A stretch of DNA of 64,000 nt from Flavobacteriaceae bacterium bin25 (GTDB lineage Bacteria > Bacteroidota > Bacteroidia > Flavobacteriales > Flavobacteriaceae). Positions 1-10,348 of the stretch are shown here, in pieces. Where the stretch lies: NCBI GenBank assembly GCA_002238525.1, contig MPMN01000010.1:1-64000 (forward strand), in the 5' to 3' direction. The position numbers were made by a program, and so were the translations under genes. Under the pieces are notes generated by a model. It was given only the letters and a program-made list of their open reading frames with translations, made no database searches and had not been told where the DNA came from. Position 1 is the stretch's first letter, and every line of letters begins with the position of its first letter.

Positions 1-2
1 GT

Positions 3-497
3 TTCGGATTAATGACCAAACAAAAGCGGGTGTTGGTTTCCAAAGGTGTCAAGCCTATTGGTAAGTATCAGCACAGCTATCAATCGTTTTGGTTATGGGG
101 ATGCTTTTCACCTATTACAAGAAATAGCTTCTATTGGGAAACATCATCAGTGTCTAATGATATTTTCGAGGGTTTCCTACAAGAATTTAGTAAACAAAAT
201 CCGAAAGAACTTAAAATCCTGATTATAGACAATGCTGGTTTTCATGCTACTAAGAATATGACCATTCCGGAAAACATTGCGTTCATCAGAATTCCTCCAT
301 ATACCCCAGAGCTTAATCCTGCTGAAAAGGTATGGCAATGGATGAAAGAAAAAGTGGCGATGAAATTCTTTGAAGATCTTGAATCTCTAAAGAAAAAAAT
401 AACTGAGATGATTACTCAACTTGAGTCTGAACTCATCAAATCCATTATAGGATATGATTTATACACCAAAGCCTTTTTGAGCGAATTTAGTGTTTAA
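3..497 (+). CDS. IS630-family transposase, C-terminal part (5' end outside window)
   Basis: The frame is open from the window edge, so the gene begins upstream; the first ATG at 12 is internal. The visible part is the DDE endonuclease C-terminal region of IS630/Tc1-like transposases: an Asp in LIIDNAGFH and a Glu in NPAEKVWQW are two of the three catalytic acids, with the PPYTPELNP signature between them. The first catalytic Asp should lie just upstream of the visible FGL. It would cut and join DNA ends at TA targets. An IS-end-like repeat starts 3 nt after the stop. Whether the whole gene is intact cannot be told from here. Confidence 0.88.
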   Translation, partial: FGLMTKQKRVLVSKGVKPIGKYQHSYQSFWLWGCFSPITRNSFYWETSSVSNDIFEGFLQEFSKQNPKELKILIIDNAGFHATKNMTIPENIAFIRIPPYTPELNPAEKVWQWMKEKVAMKFFEDLESLKKKITEMITQLESELIKSIIGYDLYTKAFLSEFSV

Positions 498-722
498 ATG
501 GGTTGATTCTAGGCACTAAAACATTTATAAGTAAATATAATGTTTAAATGGTATAAGGTATTAGATCCTAATTTATTAATTTTATCCGTACTTGTATTTG
601 TTTGGTGTATATGTCCTAAGTAACTATGCTAATTCGTGAAAAAAATCAGGTGGACTTTATACCTTCCAGACATCTATTTACTCAGATAGTGGGGTTTTGC
701 CGTTGCTAGTAAGACAAAAAAA
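498..722. other. Intergenic gap upstream of glycerate kinase
   Basis: No open frame with coding character is seen. Apart from the repeat at 500-514 I see no clear promoter or terminator. In-frame stop TAG at 687-689 limits how far the next gene can extend upstream. Confidence 0.5.
500..514 (+). repeat. IS-end-like repeat, copy 1
   Basis: The sequence GGGTTGATTCTAGGC lies just after the transposase stop codon and recurs at 10349 (one mismatch), 31296 and, inverted, 42469. Position beside the transposase suggests the right terminal repeat of this IS630-type element; that is inference. Confidence 0.5.
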
Positions 723-1856
723 TTGAAGTATTTACTTCTTCCTGATAAATTTAAAAATTCATTGACTTCACAGGAGGTCATTGACACACTGAGAAGAGGA
801 ATCCAGAATGTGGATACACGACCAATTATCAAATCAGTACAGGTATCCGATGGTGGAGATGGGTTTTTGGAAGCTATCTATGCTACTGGAGATTATCTGT
901 GGGAGCAGCTAGAGTCGGTCAATGCATATGGTCATCCTATTCCTTCTGCATATTTATCAGATATTGAAAATGCTTCTGCATATATAGAATTAGCCAATAC
1001 TTGTGGCTATGCTCCTCTTGGTAATGAAAGTCTTGACATAACCAAAAGCAGTACACAAGGGCTTGGAATTCAGATTCGAGATGCTCTCAATAAAGGATTC
1101 AAACAAATCTACGTTGGACTTGGTGGAAGTGTAACCAATGATGGGGGGATTGGAATAGCTCAGGAACTGGGTTATCAATTCTATGACCAACATGGAAAAG
1201 AGATATCTAAAACAAATGCAAGTTGTCTTGGAATGATATCTTCAATAGAGAGTCCTAAAAATATAAATCATCTTAGAGGTCTGAACTTTTTTGCTGTAAA
1301 TGATGTAGAAAATCCACTCTTTGGACCCAATGGAGCGGCCTACATTTATGCTCGTCAAAAGGGTGCCACAGAACATCAAATAAAAATTTTAGATGAAGGT
1401 TTACAAAATTTAGACTTTCAGGTTACTAGATGCCTGGGAGAAAAATTTGCCCAAGAAAAAGGAGCAGGTGCAGCTGGAGGAACAGCATATGGGCTTAAGG
1501 TATTTTCAAAAGCTAAATTCATCAGGGGATTTGACTTTTTAAGTGCCAGATACGAACTCCCCCAAACCATTAAAAATGGGAGATTTGATTTTATCATTAC
1601 GGGAGAGGGCCGGTTTGATAACCAATCGCTGAGCGGTAAATTTGTCCAGGGGATACTAGAACTGTCACAATTGAGCCCTTTAAGTACTGTTGTAATCATT
1701 TGTGGAACATCTGAAATCAATTCCTTAAACAATATAGTTAACCCCACTGTTATACTAGAAATTAGGGATAAAACCCAAACACTTGAATACTGCATGGAAC
1801 ATGCGACTGATCTTATTGAAGAAAAAATCACCGATTACTTAACCCAAATCCGATAA
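723..1856 (+). CDS. glxK: Glycerate kinase
   Basis: A 377-residue protein of the GlxK/GarK glycerate 2-kinase family, which phosphorylates D-glycerate with ATP in the cytoplasm. The N-terminus YLLLPDKFKNSLTS matches the family's PDxFKxSL signature; GLGGSVTNDGG, GAGAAGGTAYG and the C-terminal ITGEGRFDNQS are the conserved loops of this fold. Length is typical. The only start in frame after the TAG at 687 that keeps this N-terminus is TTG at 723. The permease gene starts 1 nt after the stop, so the two form an operon that probably imports and phosphorylates glycerate. Confidence 0.92.
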   Translation: MKYLLLPDKFKNSLTSQEVIDTLRRGIQNVDTRPIIKSVQVSDGGDGFLEAIYATGDYLWEQLESVNAYGHPIPSAYLSDIENASAYIELANTCGYAPLGNESLDITKSSTQGLGIQIRDALNKGFKQIYVGLGGSVTNDGGIGIAQELGYQFYDQHGKEISKTNASCLGMISSIESPKNINHLRGLNFFAVNDVENPLFGPNGAAYIYARQKGATEHQIKILDEGLQNLDFQVTRCLGEKFAQEKGAGAAGGTAYGLKVFSKAKFIRGFDFLSARYELPQTIKNGRFDFIITGEGRFDNQSLSGKFVQGILELSQLSPLSTVVIICGTSEINSLNNIVNPTVILEIRDKTQTLEYCMEHATDLIEEKITDYLTQIR

Positions 1857-1857
1857 T

Positions 1858-3192
1858 ATGGAAACCATTTTCTTAATCACTGGAGCGATAATTGCCATTG
1901 TAGTAGGAACAGCAAAACTCAAAATTCACCCCTTTCTCAGTTTATTTATCGTGGCTCTACTAGTCGGATTATTTGCTGGGTTTGGTGCCACAGATACCTT
2001 GCAATTCATCTCTGCAGGATTTGGAAACACACTTTCTAGTATTGGCATAATCATTGTTTTTGGAACCCTTATTGGGGTGTTTCTAGAGCGAACTAATTCC
2101 GTGGAAGTAATAGTTAACCAATTACTAAAATTATCCGGGGGGAAAGGGACTAGTTTGGTCATGAATATAACGGGATTTATAATTTCTATTCCAGTTTTTT
2201 GTGATTCGGCATTTATCATTCTATCCTCTATAAATAAAACCTTAAGTAACAGAACTTTGATTCCCATGGGAATCCTTTCAGTCGCTTTGGCCACGGGTTT
2301 ATACGCTGCTCATGTGTTTGTTCCCCCTACTCCAGGCCCATTAGCTGCCACTAGTATAATTGGTGCAGATCTCGGTCAAGTTTTAATCTATGGCTTGCTT
2401 ATAGGGCTGACGGTATCTTTAATGGGTTTTCTAAGTGCACGCTATATTCTTCTTGGTAGTAATGCTAGAAATAATATCCCTAGAATAAAAAAGCAGAATG
2501 AAAAATTAGATATCCGTAAGAACTCTTTGGTCGTGTTTTTACCTATTGCCATTCCAATTGTCTTGATTGCTTTAAAATCAATTGTCAATTACCCATCTTA
2601 TCCTTTGGGTCAGGGATTCTTTTTTGTCCTATTTGATTCAATAGGCAGTCCAATAATAGCTCTTTTTATGGGGGTAATTCTGGCTTTTTTGTTGACCATT
2701 CCAAAGTATAATTCAAAGCAATTTTCTTGGACGGTAGATGCCTTAAAAGATGCTGGGCTGATAATTTTAATTACTGGTGCCGGAGGTGCTTTTGGAAATG
2801 TATTAAAACAATTAGACATTGCTGATTTAATCGCTTTAGATTCTGGAAGTCCGATAGGGGGATTGGTTTTGATTTTTTTGGTAGCAGCTGTTTTAAAAAC
2901 CTCTCAAGGTTCTTCAACTGTTGCCATCATCACAACAGCTGCACTAATCGCACCGCTTTTGGAAAATTTTCAGCTGCAAGATAGTATGGGAAAAACTTTT
3001 GCTGTGCTAGCCGTTGGCTCAGGAGCAATGACTGTATCTCATCTTAACGATTCTTATTTCTGGGTAGTATCTCAATTTTCTTCAATTTCTGCAAGAGATG
3101 CCCTAAAAAGTTACACTATTGCGACTTTACTCCAAGGAATAGTTGGCATCGGTTCGGTAGTTCTTTTTTATTTTTTATTCCACAATTTTTAA
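1858..3192 (+). CDS. GntP-family permease, probable glycerate/gluconate:H+ symporter
   Basis: A 444-residue hydrophobic protein with about 12 predicted membrane segments, of the gluconate:proton symporter (GntP/GntT) family. Family features include the N-terminal GxxxGxxxIHPFLSLF-like segment, SIPVFCDSAFIILS, AHVFVPPTPGPLA and the late QGSSTVAIITTAA and SHLNDSYFWVVSQF segments. It starts 1 nt after glycerate kinase. Members of the family carry gluconate, fructuronate or D-glycerate; the coupling to a glycerate kinase makes glycerate the likeliest substrate, by inference. Confidence 0.9.
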   Translation: METIFLITGAIIAIVVGTAKLKIHPFLSLFIVALLVGLFAGFGATDTLQFISAGFGNTLSSIGIIIVFGTLIGVFLERTNSVEVIVNQLLKLSGGKGTSLVMNITGFIISIPVFCDSAFIILSSINKTLSNRTLIPMGILSVALATGLYAAHVFVPPTPGPLAATSIIGADLGQVLIYGLLIGLTVSLMGFLSARYILLGSNARNNIPRIKKQNEKLDIRKNSLVVFLPIAIPIVLIALKSIVNYPSYPLGQGFFFVLFDSIGSPIIALFMGVILAFLLTIPKYNSKQFSWTVDALKDAGLIILITGAGGAFGNVLKQLDIADLIALDSGSPIGGLVLIFLVAAVLKTSQGSSTVAIITTAALIAPLLENFQLQDSMGKTFAVLAVGSGAMTVSHLNDSYFWVVSQFSSISARDALKSYTIATLLQGIVGIGSVVLFYFLFHNF

Positions 3193-3196
3193 GCTC

Positions 3197-3411
3197 TTAC
3201 CCATACCCTATTATTTGTCGCTGATGCATCTTTCTCTGGGATAAATCAGGTTGATATTTTCCATTTCCAGGAGTATTCGTTTTTAGTTCCCTCCAAATGG
3301 TTGACATGTGAAGCTCAAGGATTTTTATAATCTCTTTTTGGGAAGTTCCCGATTCAAGAAGCCTTGATAATTTGTACCCTCGTCTTTGGTTAATTTACTA
3401 TATCTTCTCAT
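3197..3411 (-). pseudogene. IS30-family transposase remnant (N-terminal helix-turn-helix, frameshifted)
   Basis: On the minus strand an ATG at 3411 opens MRRYSKLTKDE, then after a frameshift the reading continues LLESGTSQKEIIKILELH, STIWRELKTNT, GKYQPDLSQRKMHQ and stops at 3197. This is the N-terminal HTH of IS30 transposases (pattern LTxEER..I..LL..G.S..EIA..L.....TI.RELKRN......Y....A), broken by at least one frameshift and cut off after about 72 residues. The DDE domain is missing, so it is inactive. It abuts the gntP stop codon, possibly acting as the 3' edge of an old insertion. Confidence 0.75.
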
Positions 3412-3695
3412 TTTGAGGTTTTGTTAAAAACAAAAATTAACCTGTTTTATACCCTCTGGCAACCAGTTGTCACAGGAAATGCCAATGTCATGTTGTCCGT
3501 ATGTCTATACATTGTTGAGAACTAGTAGTGGATAAGATATTGAATGAAGAAAAACGACATGCATTATTTACTAAAATGGGAGTTTTGGGACATTGTAAAA
3601 ACATCAAAGACGAACTTACATTAAGGTCAAAGAATATAGTCATCTTATCCTTAACTTGGATTTTAGGTTAATTTTGCCAAATACCTAATTTCTTG
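3412..3695. other. Gap upstream of purL
   Basis: I see no further gene. The segment ends in the candidate promoter at 3669-3676. Confidence 0.4.
3669..3676 (+). promoter_or_regulatory. Candidate -7 promoter element for purL
   Basis: TAATTTTG fits the Bacteroidota housekeeping -7 consensus TAnnTTTG and ends 20 nt before the ATG at 3696. No clear -33 TTTG is seen at the usual distance. Confidence 0.5.
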
Positions 3696-6600
3696 ATGGT
3701 CTTATTTTTTACTGACCAAACCAAAAACCATCCTATAGTTTACGCAGTATCGGTCTGTAAGCCCCTACAACCTGAAGATGTAGAAAAATTGCAGTGGTTA
3801 TTAGAAAGTAAAATTTTGGATTGCAATAAAATACAGGGAAACTATATCGGGTCTCTATCAACGATGGTTTCCCCATGGAGTACCAATGCTGTAGACATCA
3901 CCAAATCAATGGGGATAAAGGGAATAGACAGAATGGAAAGGTTTTATCCTAATGATGACCATTTCCCCTTTGATAGGATGCTTCAAAAAAAATACTCTGA
4001 GCTCAACCAAGATATTTTTAAAAATAATCACAAATCAGAACCTCAGATTTTAATTAAAGATTTAAGGCAATACAATTCACTCCAAGGATTGGCTTTGAGT
4101 AATCAGGAAATAGATTACTTAGAACAAATCTCGAAAAAAAATAAGAGACGATTAACCGATACAGAAGTTTTTGGCTTTTCTCAAGTCAATTCCGAACATT
4201 GTCGTCATAAAATTTTTAATGGAACCTTCATAATCGATGATGTTGAACAACCAGATAGTCTATTTGAACTCATAAAAAAGACCTCAAAAAAAAATCCCAA
4301 CAACATTGTCTCTGCTTACACTGACAATGTAGCATTTATTGGTGGACCAATCATTGAAGAGTTTGCTCCAATCAACAAAAAGAATAAATGGATATACCAA
4401 CCCCAGAAAATCGATAGTGTGCTTTCTATCAAAGCAGAGACACATAATTTCCCCACAACGGTTGAACCATTTAATGGAGCAGCAACTGGCAGTGGTGGAG
4501 AAATCCGCGACCGGATGGCCGGAGGTCAAGGATCTATTCCCCTTGCCGGAACAGCCGTCTATATGACACCTTATTCACGCCTAAAAACCCACACCTGGGA
4601 AAATGATATACAACCAAGAAAATGGTTATACCAATCTCCATCTGATATATTGGTTAAAGCATCAAATGGTACTTCTGACTTTGGAAATAAATTCGGGCAA
4701 CCTCTGATATGTGGATCCCTATTAACTTTTGAACACCAGCAAGAAGAAAAAATATGGGCATACGATAAATCAATCATGTTGGCCGGAGGAGTGGGCTATG
4801 GTCATCTACCTCAAGTTCATAAACAAAAGGCTAATCCTGGCGATCTAATCCTCATGCTTGGCGGAGACAATTATCGCATCGGTATGGGAGGAGCTGCAGT
4901 ATCCTCATTAGATACAGGCACGGTTGATCAATCAATTGAGTTGAACGCTGTTCAAAGATCCAATCCCGAAATGCAAAAAAGGATTGCCAATACTATCAGA
5001 ATACTCGTTGAAAGTCGAACCAACCCTATCATTTCAATTCATGACCATGGGGCCGGAGGACATTTAAATTGCTTTACAGAATTGATGAGCGAATCCGGGG
5101 GGATAGTCCAAATAGATCAATTGCCTTTAGGTGATTCTACTCTATCGGCAAAAGAAATCTTGGGGAATGAATCCCAGGAACGAATGGGTTTAATCATCAA
5201 CCCCAAAGATCTAGATCTGGTTATGAAAATAGCACATAGGGAGCGTTGCCCTTGCTATGTTGTGGGTACAATAACAGGTGATAAGAGACTGATTTTTGAA
5301 TCCTCAAAAAACGAAAATCATATCTTTGATTTGTCTTCTGACGAATTATTTTCTGGAACCCCTAAATCGATTCTCAGAGACATATCCGCTAAACCAAAAT
5401 TCAACAAAATTGAATACGACACCTCTAAGCTATTTGAATACTTAAAGTCTGTTCTTTCATTAGAATCGGTAGCATGTAAAGACTGGCTGACCAATAAAGT
5501 TGATCGTTGTGTTGGAGGACGCGTAGCTAAACAACAAACTGTGGGTCAACTACAATTACCTCTCAATAACTGTGGGGTCATTTCGCTAGACTACAGTTCT
5601 CACAAAGGAATTGCAACCTCTATCGGTCATGCCCCAATTGCTGGCCTGATTGATCCTGAAGAAGCTAGTAGGCTTGCCATTACCGAAAGTCTAACCAATA
5701 TTATATGGGCTCCGCTAGAATTTAGCATTACATCGGTAAGTCTCTCGGCTAATTGGATGTGGCCTTGTAAGAACAAATACGAAGATGCAAGACTCTATAA
5801 AGCTGTAAAAGGAGCTAGCGATTTTGCTGTTAAACTCGGTATCAATATCCCTACAGGTAAAGATTCTCTTTCTATGGTCCAAGAATACCCGGATCAAAAA
5901 GTAGTTGCACCTGGCACAGTAATTATATCAGCTGCTGGTCATTGTAATGATATCAACAATGTTATTGAGCCGGTTATTTCTCCGGAAGGAGGTGATATAT
6001 ATTATGTTGATTTGTCTCTAAGTCCAAAGCACCTTGGGGGTTCTTCCTTTGCTCAAATTTTAAATTCTATTGGGGATAGTTCCCCGAAAATTTCGTCAGC
6101 AAAGTACATTAAGACAGTCTTTAATTCTATTCAGCAGCTGATTAAAGGGCATTACATTTCAGCAGGACACGATATCTCTTCAGGCGGATTGATTACCACA
6201 CTTTTGGAAATGTGTTTTCCATCAATTGAAATTGGATTAGAATTGGATTTAAGCGCGATTGAATCAGATGATATAATCACTTTGCTCTTTTCTGAAAATC
6301 CTGGACTATTGATTCAGTCAAAATATCGAATTGATTCTGTCTTGAAAGAGCAAAATATTAATTGTAAGTATTTAGGTAAAGTCACTTCGAGACCAATTTT
6401 ATCAATAAACTACAAGGACATAAAGTATTCATTTGATATCAACGCCTATCGAAAAATTTGGTTTGAACCATCTTTTGAATTGGATAGGCTTCAAACGCCT
6501 GAACCTCTGGCAATTGAGCGTAAACGAAACATAGATAAATATCCATTGAATTTTAAGTTCCCTATTCAATTTTCTGGGCAAATTATCAAGCCAAATGACT

Positions 6601-7373
6601 GCAAGAAAATCAAAGCAGCGGTGATAAGGGAGCAAGGAAGCAATTCTGAGCGAGAAATGGCATACTGTCTTCATCTAGCTGGGTTTGAAGTATTGGATGT
6701 TCATATGACCGATTTGATTGAAGGAAGAACAGACCTCAGCCAAGTGCATTTTCTTGCTGCTGTTGGTGGATTTTCCTACTCTGATGTTCTAGGATCTGCC
6801 AAAGGGTGGGCTGGCTCATTTCTTTTCAACCCAAAAGCAAACAAAGCTTTAGAAGATTTTTTTAGAAGACCAGACACACTATCTATAGGTGTTTGTAATG
6901 GTTGTCAATTATTCATAGAATTAAATTTAATCAACCCTGAACTCCATATTAAAACCAAGATGCGATTTAATAAGTCAAAAAAATTTGAATGCCAGTTCAC
7001 TGCTGTTGATATTCTTTTCTCTCCTAGTATCATGCTCCGCGGTTTAGAGGGAACACGTCTTGGAATTTGGTCAGCCCATGGAGAGGGACGCTTTTATCTT
7101 CCTGAAGATGAACCTGCATATTGTATACCTGGAAAATATTTTGTTGATCATTTTCCAAGTAATCCCAATGGTTCAGATTATAATGCTGCCATGCTTTGTT
7201 CTAAAGATGGGAGACATTTAATTTCTATGCCTCATCTGGAGCGATCAACATTCCCTTGGAATTGGGCGTACTATCCTCAAAATCGAAAAAAAGATCAAAT
7301 CAGCCCTTGGATTACAGCGTTTCAAAATGCATACCAGTGGCTTTATAATCATAGAAAAGGTTATATTTCTTAG
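3696..7373 (+). CDS. purL: Phosphoribosylformylglycinamidine synthase, large single-chain form
   Basis: A protein of about 1225 residues that converts FGAR plus glutamine and ATP to FGAM in purine synthesis. Length matches the one-chain PurL of Gram-negative bacteria. Order: PurS-like N-terminus, linker, then the ATP-binding FGAM synthase halves (SEHCRHKIFNG, ETHNFPTTVEPFNGAATGSGGE, HDHGAGGHLN, GKDSLSM) and a C-terminal glutamine amidotransferase with the nucleophile at Cys1067 in GVCNGCQLF and the His in SAHGEGRF. I choose ATG 3696 rather than the TTG one codon upstream because it is a standard start 20 nt after a -7 element. Confidence 0.96.
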   Translation: MVLFFTDQTKNHPIVYAVSVCKPLQPEDVEKLQWLLESKILDCNKIQGNYIGSLSTMVSPWSTNAVDITKSMGIKGIDRMERFYPNDDHFPFDRMLQKKYSELNQDIFKNNHKSEPQILIKDLRQYNSLQGLALSNQEIDYLEQISKKNKRRLTDTEVFGFSQVNSEHCRHKIFNGTFIIDDVEQPDSLFELIKKTSKKNPNNIVSAYTDNVAFIGGPIIEEFAPINKKNKWIYQPQKIDSVLSIKAETHNFPTTVEPFNGAATGSGGEIRDRMAGGQGSIPLAGTAVYMTPYSRLKTHTWENDIQPRKWLYQSPSDILVKASNGTSDFGNKFGQPLICGSLLTFEHQQEEKIWAYDKSIMLAGGVGYGHLPQVHKQKANPGDLILMLGGDNYRIGMGGAAVSSLDTGTVDQSIELNAVQRSNPEMQKRIANTIRILVESRTNPIISIHDHGAGGHLNCFTELMSESGGIVQIDQLPLGDSTLSAKEILGNESQERMGLIINPKDLDLVMKIAHRERCPCYVVGTITGDKRLIFESSKNENHIFDLSSDELFSGTPKSILRDISAKPKFNKIEYDTSKLFEYLKSVLSLESVACKDWLTNKVDRCVGGRVAKQQTVGQLQLPLNNCGVISLDYSSHKGIATSIGHAPIAGLIDPEEASRLAITESLTNIIWAPLEFSITSVSLSANWMWPCKNKYEDARLYKAVKGASDFAVKLGINIPTGKDSLSMVQEYPDQKVVAPGTVIISAAGHCNDINNVIEPVISPEGGDIYYVDLSLSPKHLGGSSFAQILNSIGDSSPKISSAKYIKTVFNSIQQLIKGHYISAGHDISSGGLITTLLEMCFPSIEIGLELDLSAIESDDIITLLFSENPGLLIQSKYRIDSVLKEQNINCKYLGKVTSRPILSINYKDIKYSFDINAYRKIWFEPSFELDRLQTPEPLAIERKRNIDKYPLNFKFPIQFSGQIIKPNDCKKIKAAVIREQGSNSEREMAYCLHLAGFEVLDVHMTDLIEGRTDLSQVHFLAAVGGFSYSDVLGSAKGWAGSFLFNPKANKALEDFFRRPDTLSIGVCNGCQLFIELNLINPELHIKTKMRFNKSKKFECQFTAVDILFSPSIMLRGLEGTRLGIWSAHGEGRFYLPEDEPAYCIPGKYFVDHFPSNPNGSDYNAAMLCSKDGRHLISMPHLERSTFPWNWAYYPQNRKKDQISPWITAFQNAYQWLYNHRKGYIS

Positions 7374-7374
7374 T

Positions 7375-7382
7375 TACATTTG
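7375..7382 (+). promoter_or_regulatory. Candidate -7 promoter element for acyl-CoA synthetase gene
   Basis: TACATTTG fits TAnnTTTG and ends 18 nt before the ATG at 7400. Its position right after the purL stop suggests the next gene has its own promoter. Confidence 0.5.
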
Positions 7383-7399
7383 CATTGATTTTATATGTT

Positions 7400-9172
7400 A
7401 TGGTTCCTGTCAGAACATTCGATTTTCTTGACTATCAGATTCATGCAAGACCTTTAAAAAATTCCATTTCTACTAAGGTTGATGGCGTTTGGGAGAGTTA
7501 CTCATCTCAGGAGTTCGAAGACACTGGAAATACAATAGCCAGAGCGTTTTTGGCCTTAGGAATAAAAAAAGGTGAAAACATCGCCCTTATTTCTACTACC
7601 AATAGATCGGAATGGAATATACTTGACTATGCCATTAGCTGTATTGGAGCAGTCTCAGTACCTCTTTATCCCAACATAACTGACGGAGAATACGAATACA
7701 TTCTGAACCATTCGCAATCAACTTATTGTTTTGTTTCAGATAGAGTACTGTACCAAAAAATACGTTCTATTTCTTCCAAAGTCAAAGGATTAAAAAACAT
7801 ATATACTTTCGATAAAGTGGAGGATGTTAATCATTGGAAGGAGTTGTTAGAATTAGGAGAATCATCAAAACATCAGTCCCAACTTGAAAACCGTAAAGCC
7901 GAAGTGAGAAGCAGTGATCTTGCAACGATTATTTACACATCGGGTACAACCGGGGTGCCAAAAGGGGTCATGCTTTCTCATAACAATTTAGTATCTAACG
8001 TGCTTTCTTCAAGCAAAAGAATTCCATTTGAACGTGGAGATGGAAGAGCTCTAAGTTTTTTGCCAGTTTGTCATAGTTTCGAACGAATTATACACTATAT
8101 ATACATCTTCAATAGTGTTGAAATTTATTTTGCTGAATCCCTTGAAAGAATATCTTCAAATCTCAAAGAAGTCCAACCATATATCATAACTGCTGTTCCT
8201 AGGTTAATTGAAAAAGTCTTTAACAGAATAATTGCAAAAGGGAAATCTTTAAAAGGAATCAAGAAGGTTCTTTTTTTTTGGGCGGTTGATTTGGGATTAA
8301 AATACCAACCCTACAATCAAAATGGCAAGTGGTATGAATTCAAACTTCGAATTGCCCGAAAATTAATTTTCTCAAAATGGCGAGAAGGTTTGGGCGGAAA
8401 CTTACACTACATGATATCGGGAAGTGCTGCATTACAACCGAGACTAGCCAAAATCTTCACAGCAGCTGGCATGACTGTTATGGAAGGCTACGGTTTAACA
8501 GAGACATCTCCAGTGGTTTCAGTCAATGATATGCGTGATGGTGGTTTACGTTTTGGGACAGTCGGCAAACCGATAAGTGGTGTACAGGTAAAAATTGCGG
8601 ACGATGGGGAAATTTTAGTCCACGGTCCAAACATAATGCAGGGATATTACCGTCAGCCAAAACTTACCCAGCAAGCAATTATAAATGGAGACTTTTATAC
8701 CGGAGATATTGGAGAGCTTGACAAAGATGGCTTTTTAAAGATTACCGATAGGAAAAAAGAAATCTTCAAAAATTCTGCGGGAAAATATATTTCCCCTCAG
8801 GCAGTAGAAAACATCTTAAAACAATCTCTATTCATTGAACATTTGATGGTCATTGGGGCGAATCAAAAGCTTCCATCTGCACTGATTAATATCGATGTTG
8901 AGTATGCAAAGAACTGGCTAAAAAATCACCAAATTCAAAGCCCAACAAAACGAAAGGATCTGATAGTTATGCCTGAGCTTAAAAACGCTATAAAAAAAGA
9001 TATTGTCCAACTAAATTCTCAACTTAACGATTGGGAGCAGGTTACAAAATTTGAGATTGTTGATACTGAATGGACAATTGAGAGTGGACATTTAACTCCA
9101 ACTTTAAAATTAAAGCGATCATTTGTTGAAAGTACCCACAGAGACCAAATTGAAAAACTCATTTCTATTTAA
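7400..9172 (+). CDS. Long-chain fatty acid-CoA ligase (AMP-forming)
   Basis: About 590 residues of the ANL/AMP-binding superfamily, close to the bacterial long-chain acyl-CoA synthetase (FAA1-like) group. It activates fatty acids to acyl-CoA through an acyl-adenylate. Visible signatures are the P-loop-like IIYTSGTTGVPKGVMLSH, the A5 motif MEGYGLTETSPVVS, the TGDIGELDKDGFLKITDRKKE hinge and the catalytic Lys region GKYISPQAVEN. The ATG at 7400 is preferred over the TTG at 7385, which lies only a few nt from the -7 element and could not be on the transcript. Exact chain-length preference cannot be read from sequence. Confidence 0.92.
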   Translation: MVPVRTFDFLDYQIHARPLKNSISTKVDGVWESYSSQEFEDTGNTIARAFLALGIKKGENIALISTTNRSEWNILDYAISCIGAVSVPLYPNITDGEYEYILNHSQSTYCFVSDRVLYQKIRSISSKVKGLKNIYTFDKVEDVNHWKELLELGESSKHQSQLENRKAEVRSSDLATIIYTSGTTGVPKGVMLSHNNLVSNVLSSSKRIPFERGDGRALSFLPVCHSFERIIHYIYIFNSVEIYFAESLERISSNLKEVQPYIITAVPRLIEKVFNRIIAKGKSLKGIKKVLFFWAVDLGLKYQPYNQNGKWYEFKLRIARKLIFSKWREGLGGNLHYMISGSAALQPRLAKIFTAAGMTVMEGYGLTETSPVVSVNDMRDGGLRFGTVGKPISGVQVKIADDGEILVHGPNIMQGYYRQPKLTQQAIINGDFYTGDIGELDKDGFLKITDRKKEIFKNSAGKYISPQAVENILKQSLFIEHLMVIGANQKLPSALINIDVEYAKNWLKNHQIQSPTKRKDLIVMPELKNAIKKDIVQLNSQLNDWEQVTKFEIVDTEWTIESGHLTPTLKLKRSFVESTHRDQIEKLISI

Positions 9173-9246
9173 AACACTATGTGTGTATTAGCAACAGAGT
9201 AAATTATTTTTTGTATTTCTTAAATCTGCAATCTATTTACCCAAAA

Positions 9247-9270
9247 AGAAAGTTGGAATGTAAACTTTCT
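9247..9270. other. Stem-loop downstream of acyl-CoA synthetase gene
   Basis: AGAAAGTT at 9247-9254 pairs perfectly with AACTTTCT at 9263-9270 over an 8 nt loop. It lies 75 nt after the stop. There is no T-run directly after it, so calling it a terminator would be doubtful. Confidence 0.3.
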
Positions 9271-10135
9271 GGAGATAAATAAAAACCTGTTTTTCTTTCA
9301 AGGGTTAGTTAGTCCAAGAAAAAATGTTTAATCGTAAAAAGGACTGCAGTACACATTTGAGAAGATCGCAAATTTTATCTGGTGCCTAAACACCACGCAA
9401 GTCAGTGGTTTTCGGTACTCTAGAATTGGTAATCACCCTATTATAAATATATACATCATAATACAACAATTTTACTTGAATTGATTCAGTTGATTCATCG
9501 GGGGAATTATCCTGCCAATTTAGTCTACATATTTTTGGCTTCAGGCAAGAAATACGATGCTCTATCTTTACTATATGTTTTGATTACATCGTTCGTATAA
9601 TATCAAAGATAATTTTCATCATTGGGTGATAATTTGAATAAGGATAGGCCACATTTGTTTTTTGATAGAAAAGTCAGCATTGAAATCAATTATGTTGCAT
9701 GTTTGAATTGGCTCATCGCCATTCACATGCAGAAAGTGAGGTTTTTTGGAGTTTGGTTTAAGGAGATTCTTTTGGAACAAGTAAATAAGACAGAAAATAT
9801 TTATAATAGGCAGATACCATGATACAAAATCAACGCTGCTAAAATGGTGGTTTATTCCTAATAAACTTTGTAATATTTACACCAAGCGCTACAAAAAAAG
9901 AAAATGTCTATGTCCTCTATTTTATAGCTCGTATCATTAATTGGGAATCCTATTCATAATCAATTTACAAGGTTCTCGGCAAACTGTGGGGTGAAAGCGG
10001 TTATTTATTCGGGCAAGGAAAGAACACAGAGTCAATTTAAAAATTTTTTGGTCTAAATATATTTTGATGTTAAAAAATATTTTATTACCTTGTAGCGCCG
10101 TTTATTATGTCATCAATATTCTTTAACAACTACTA

Positions 10136-10144
10136 CCCCCCCCC
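10136..10144 (+). repeat. C9 homopolymer tract
   Basis: Nine consecutive C in AT-rich DNA, about 270 nt upstream of the surface lipoprotein gene. Such tracts are prone to slipped-strand length change; a role in expression switching here is only a possibility. Confidence 0.6.
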
Positions 10145-10348
10145 TTATTTTGGGATAGGAGTCCGTTTATTGGTTTCAAACTTCGAATATTCTACTTTTT
10201 TAAAGAGATTACTCTTTTTAGTACGCAATATGCTTGCTTATACCTTTCTAAAGGGAAGGATATGATAGTCTCACTTTCCCGTATTCTTCAAATCCCATTT
10301 TTTAGGGGGGTAAATGTAGCTTATGATTTCTACCGGTCTGCTTTGAGG

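Noticed and set aside
9622..9822. 66-codon open frame in the gap before the lipoprotein
   Set aside because: No domain, no promoter or neighbour context, and composition like non-coding AT-rich DNA.
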